This document shows positions 60,276 through 64,000 of a DNA stretch of 64,000 nucleotides, piece by piece. A program made the position numbers and the translations under genes. This DNA comes from Phoronis australis (taxonomy: Eukaryota; Phoronida; Phoronidae): contig NMRA01000076.1 in NCBI GenBank assembly GCA_002633005.1, positions 1,016,033 through 1,080,032 of the forward strand, in the 5' to 3' direction. Every line of letters starts with the position of its first letter. Within the stretch, counting starts at the first letter, position 1. A model generated the notes under the pieces. The model had not been told where the DNA came from and made no database searches. It saw only the letters and a program-made list of their open reading frames with translations.

Positions 60276-60605
60276 ATGATTTGTTTCCAGATACATTTGA
60301 CGTTTTTCAATTGTTGTCAACTTGTTTGAGCTTAATAAAGTGATACTTAATTATTTATTGTCGCTTTTAATAATAGACTATGAGCTGAGAACACCATCGT
60401 TCGCCAGTTTTTCTCGTAACGAGACAGAGCACATGTTTATTTGCGGACTAACAGTACAGGTCTTCGTTCTTAAACAGCTTGAGGCTGTTGCGATCATCTG
60501 ATATTCAAGTTTTTAGGCCCCGTCGGTGCTCCTTATGCTCTTGAGTATTTGGTAGTTGTCTAAACTCCTGTATACACACTACACGTCTTCGTATGCTAAA
60601 AAGGT

Positions 60606-60881
60606 GTGTGTAAGCAGATGTTCCAACAAAATTTTTGCTGGTGGTGTGACGTATACCCAGATGTGCACAAATATGGTTTCAAGAAACTTATGAGCCAAGT
60701 TCATGTGACGAAATCGAGAAGGGTTTTTAATTATCTTAAGAAAAACACCAGGGACATGTTACGTGCCAGAAACGTACCAGCATGCATGGAAATTTCACTG
60801 TTTGGCTACAAAAACAAAAAGTTGTCTTACACGGGGGGAGCTGTTCAACGTTACCCAGACTTTTGCTTCGAAGCGTCTTGA
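60606..60881 (+). CDS. Unrecognised 91-codon open frame
   Basis: Begins MCKQMFQQNFCWWCDVYPDV and contains SRRVFNYLKKNTRDMLRARN. The amino-acid mix is not simple sequence, but no motif or splice context supports a gene. It may be a fragment of a mobile element. Confidence 0.15.
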   Translation: MCKQMFQQNFCWWCDVYPDVHKYGFKKLMSQVHVTKSRRVFNYLKKNTRDMLRARNVPACMEISLFGYKNKKLSYTGGAVQRYPDFCFEAS

Positions 60882-61156
60882 CAAGTTCATTCTGTGGTAC
60901 CGCAGTTTAGTGAAGTGTAAGGGATAGCTCCCGGAGTGTTCAGTGGGAATAAGTGTATTTGACATCAAACCGTGTCCCCGTTGTCTTAATCAAAACTAGC
61001 TGGAACCCGTGCTTCGCACATGTAGGCCTACCAGCTAGTCTAAGGAAAACAGCTTTAGCCGGCCGGTTTACGCTAGACATGGGATGTTGATATGGTAATA
61101 CATGTTTCAGTTAGGAAACAGTAATATTACCTAAAAGCTGTGCTGTTATCGCTTAT

Positions 61157-62379
61157 TACTCTGCGCGTGTAAGCGCAGAGTACTGTTGTTCCTGGGTTTT
61201 CTTCAATTTTATTCTTATTCTTATTCTTCTTATTCTTCTTATTCTTCTTCCGACCAACTTTGAGGCCTAATAACTCCAAATTGGGTGCAGGTATAATCTT
61301 TAAATTCAGCATATGAGTTTTGATGGTTTATAAATTTTGATTGGTTATATAATCATAATCCATATTGCACCGGAAGAGGCCGTTTGGTGCAAAGGTCATA
61401 TAATTTTCAAAATGCTACTCCTCCTTCAGTTTTAAAGCTATCTTTTTTAAATTCGGTGCACAGGTATAAGTCAACATGACAATTTAAAAAATTACTTTTC
61501 TAAGTAATCGGGTCATCCAATCAGGTGAAATAGGTCAAAGGTCATTAGGTGCAAACTAAAATTTTGAGCTAGACACTTCAAATTGACAGGTCTGATTGCT
61601 ACAGGTAAATCAAATCGGAATCTAAAGTTTCAAGTCATTTAGTGCAAACATGGGGTCATTAGGTGCATTTTTTTCTGAAAATTTGACCTTTTCAATCAGC
61701 GAATATTCTGATGTGTCAACCGTTAGACAACTGTGATTCTCAGCGTTAACCACATTTTCCATGGGCTTTGCAATGATTCTCCTAAAGATGCTTAAAATGC
61801 ACCGGATAAGGTCAATTAGTGCAAAGGTCATGTAACGTTCAAAATGTTATATCTCTTACGTTTTTCAAGGAATTCTTTTTAATTTCAGCACACTGGTGTA
61901 AGTCAACATGCCAATTCAATACCCTACTTAACGTCGAAATACGCCTAACCAATCAGAAAAAATGGGTCAAAGGTCATTGAGTGCAAACTAAAATTTTGAG
62001 CTACAGACTTCAGAATTACGTATCTGTTTACTAAGTGCGATTGAGTATGACTTATAAATTTTCAGGTCATTTGGTGCACCCATGGGGTTATTAGGTGCAT
62101 TTTTCTTCTGAAAGTTTGACCACTTCATTCATCTTGTATACTGAAGTGCTTAATGTAAAACATCTGTGATTATTAGCATTAACTACACTTTTAATCGAGT
62201 TAACATTTACTCCCTCATAGGCGCTCATAATGCACCGGAAGAGGTCAATTAGTGGAAAGGTCATCAAAAAATTAATGTGTAATTTCTCCTACAATTTTAA
62301 AGAATTCCTTTTCATATTGGTAAATGGGTTGCTGTCAGTAACTTTCCATAATAATTCCAGTAATACGCACGCGCAGAGT
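61157..62379. mobile_element. 1.2-kb element with 12-bp inverted ends and an internal 432-bp tandem duplication
   Basis: ACTCTGCGCGTG at 61158-61169 is repeated inversely at 62368-62379. The left end also forms a hairpin (TACTCTGCGC, 6-base loop, GCGCAGAGTA; 61157-61182). Inside, two copies about 432 bp apart share GTGCAAACTAAAATTTTGAG (about 61550 and 61982), CATGGGGTCATTAGGTGCAT-type blocks and GCACCGGA with GGTCAATTAGTG. No open frame resembles a transposase, so it would be non-autonomous. The class is unknown. Confidence 0.55.
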
Positions 62380-62891
62380 CCGTTATTGTCACGCTGTGAC
62401 AATAATCTTTCTAGTTTGCTATTGTTTTCCTTATTGAATTTTATTTTTTGTTGAATACCATTGTTATAGTTATTTCACCGTACACAAATGTGATGGACGG
62501 TGGCAGGCCTAATACCACAAAGTGCATAGTACACGCATTGTGTCTTTATTACCACATACCTCAAATTCACATGTACAGGTCTTTTCATGAATGTACGTTT
62601 CACGCGTGTTTAGCTGCAGTGAACCCTCAATCAAATAATTTTGGTGCTATTTCCATCATAGAAGCATGGAGTCGCCTGTTGCGCAAACAGAATATGTCAA
62701 CGAGAAAGCACAGCAGCATTGGCATAAAGAATACAGCAGCTTCTGCGCAACACGCTGACTCAGTCACTTGAATATGAGACCACATCCCATATAGGGCCTA
62801 TATGTGAAAGTTTACCGGACCCGCCTTTAATCCACTGGTCCCGGGCCACCGTGTATTTCCAACGCTGGTCTCACACTGTGTTTTCTTCCAG

Positions 62892-63062
62892 CAAATGGAG
62901 TCTAACCACATGCCTCTTTCAACGTATCCAGTACCTGACCTTGTATTGCACACAACAAATGATATTCGATTGGGTTCATATGGAGAATTAAAGTTGAACG
63001 ACCTTCGCCCAATAAAATCCGTTCTCTTTTCCAATTACGAAGATGAAGTTTTCAACCAATAA
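62892..63062 (+). CDS. Possible terminal exon, product not recognised
   Basis: After the acceptor TTTTCTTCCAG an open frame of 56 codons runs to TAA at 63060-63062. It starts QMESNHMPLSTYPVPDLVLH and includes GELKLNDLRPIKSVLFSNY, with unbiased composition typical of real coding sequence. An upstream frame at 62448-62771 (including NNFGAISIIEAWSRLLRK) may belong to the same unit, but no donor was matched. The family is not recognised. Confidence 0.3.
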   Translation, partial: QMESNHMPLSTYPVPDLVLHTTNDIRLGSYGELKLNDLRPIKSVLFSNYEDEVFNQ

Positions 63063-63364
63063 TTGAGATTTCTGAATAATTATTTACAATAAGGCATTTC
63101 CAATCCTGAGTTGTTTTTTCGTAGTAAAAGGTGCCTGTAAAAAAGAAAAAAAAACAACGATCAAATATACTTATGAGCCATTTTGATACCGACATCAGTA
63201 TTCTCCACGAACAGTTTTAACATGTCGGTTTAACAGAGTAGAGTTCAGTAATGCTAGTACCTCACAAAAAATCTAGCCAAATCACGTGTTCTCATTTAAA
63301 ATACACGGCAACATCTCGCGTAATCTTGCGGAGTCTCGTGCGTTTCGGGCCCGAAGTGCTACGT

Positions 63365-64000
63365 CGGAGCCTACCTGCGCTGCCTTCGGCTGCTTTAGTG
63401 GCTGGGGCCCGCCTAAGTGCTACGTAGGAGCCTGCTTGCGCTGCCTTCGGCTGCTTGGCTGGGGCCCGCCTAAGGGCCACGTCGGAGCCGGCCACTCAGT
63501 GCGCTGCTCGGCTGCTTGGAGTGGCTGGGGTCCGCCTACTAAGGGCCACGTCGAAGACCTGCGCTGCCTTCGGCTGCTGTGGGGCCCGCCTATGGGACGC
63601 GAGCCGGCCTGCGCTGCCTTCGGCTGCTTGGCTGGGGCCCGCCTAAGGGCCACGTCGGAGCCGGCCACTCAGTGCGCTGCTCGGCTGCTTGGAGTGGCTG
63701 GGGTCCGCCTACTAAGGGCCACGTCGAAGACCTGCGCTGCCTTCGGCTGCTGTGGGGCCCGCCTATGGGACGCGAGCCGGCCTGCGCTGCCTTCGGCTGC
63801 TTGGCTGGGGCCCGCCTAAGGGCCACGTCGGAGCTGGCCTGCGCTGCCTTCCGGCCCGCCTGAGCGCTAGGCTATGTCGTGCCGTGCCTGCCTGGCCTTA
63901 GTGTGCGCCGCCTTCCGTTCGGCAGCTTGGCTCTGGCCCGCCTGAGTGCTACGCCGTGCCCTTCCTGCGCTGCCGGGCTGGGGCCCCCCTATAGGCTACG
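63365..64000. repeat. GC- and CpG-rich higher-order tandem array, continues beyond window
   Basis: Units built on TGCGCTGCCTTCGGCTGC and TGGGGCCCGCCT repeat to the window end. The core lies at 63437, 63610 and 63783, a 173-bp period. Each period holds three subunits of about 62, 60 and 51 bp (cores at 63437, 63499 and 63559). The start near 63365 is sharp against AT-rich flank, and the last 150 bp are more diverged. Open frames on both strands (rich in Ala, Arg, Gly and Pro) derive from the repeat and are not called as genes. Confidence 0.9.

Noticed and set aside
63286-63863. Ala/Arg/Gly-rich frames on both strands
   Set aside because: Produced by the GC-rich tandem array; several overlapping frames are open on both strands.

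Overview
The window is animal nuclear DNA. It has spliced genes with GT/AG introns, a 22-exon gene, a non-LTR retrotransposon, cut-and-paste transposons, micro- and minisatellites, and assembly gaps. The gene content (TIMM10, an eIF4E transporter with DDX6-binding motifs, a TRAFD1-type zinc-finger protein, a large LRR receptor in one coding exon) fits a marine invertebrate, perhaps a non-vertebrate deuterostome. The species cannot be fixed from sequence alone. All exon models below were built by hand from splice sites, phase and recalled family conservation. No database search was run.

Left part (1-14 kb): a TRAFD1/FLN29-like gene runs leftward off the window edge (start 5387). It stands head to head with TIMM10 (start 5813, rightward, two exons). 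The 425-bp gap between them carries an inverted CCAAT pair and an ETS/GABP-type site, so a shared bidirectional promoter is likely. The 3.7-kb TIMM10 intron is full of repeats, including a near-perfect 313-bp duplication joined at a single N. TIMM10 converges on the next gene across about 4.2 kb of probable 3' UTR and spacer.

Centre (14-39 kb, minus strand): a complete EIF4ENIF1 (4E-T) coding model of 22 exons whose phases all join, 1176 codons. It shows the eIF4E-binding motif, the IEL and FDF motifs for DDX6, a Q15 tract and the conserved C-terminus. Its introns hold the most unusual DNA in the window: a repeat array with regularly spaced CTCF-like motifs, split by a THAP-encoding Kolobok-like transposon with TTAA target duplications; a decayed tandem duplication of one 4E-T exon; and a 48-bp minisatellite running into a splice donor.

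Right part (39-64 kb): mostly repeats. These are a THAP-like remnant, a CCTATAGGA palindrome array, MITE-like elements, a decayed Jockey/CR1-like LINE, a fold-back element, a hAT-derived pseudogene, a 1.2-kb element with short inverted ends, and a GC-rich 173-bp higher-order array running off the right edge. One clear gene lies here: a TLR-like leucine-rich-repeat membrane receptor (minus strand, 52489-54825) that lacks a TIR domain. Two isolated exon-like segments (50284-50391 and 62892-63062) could not be assigned.
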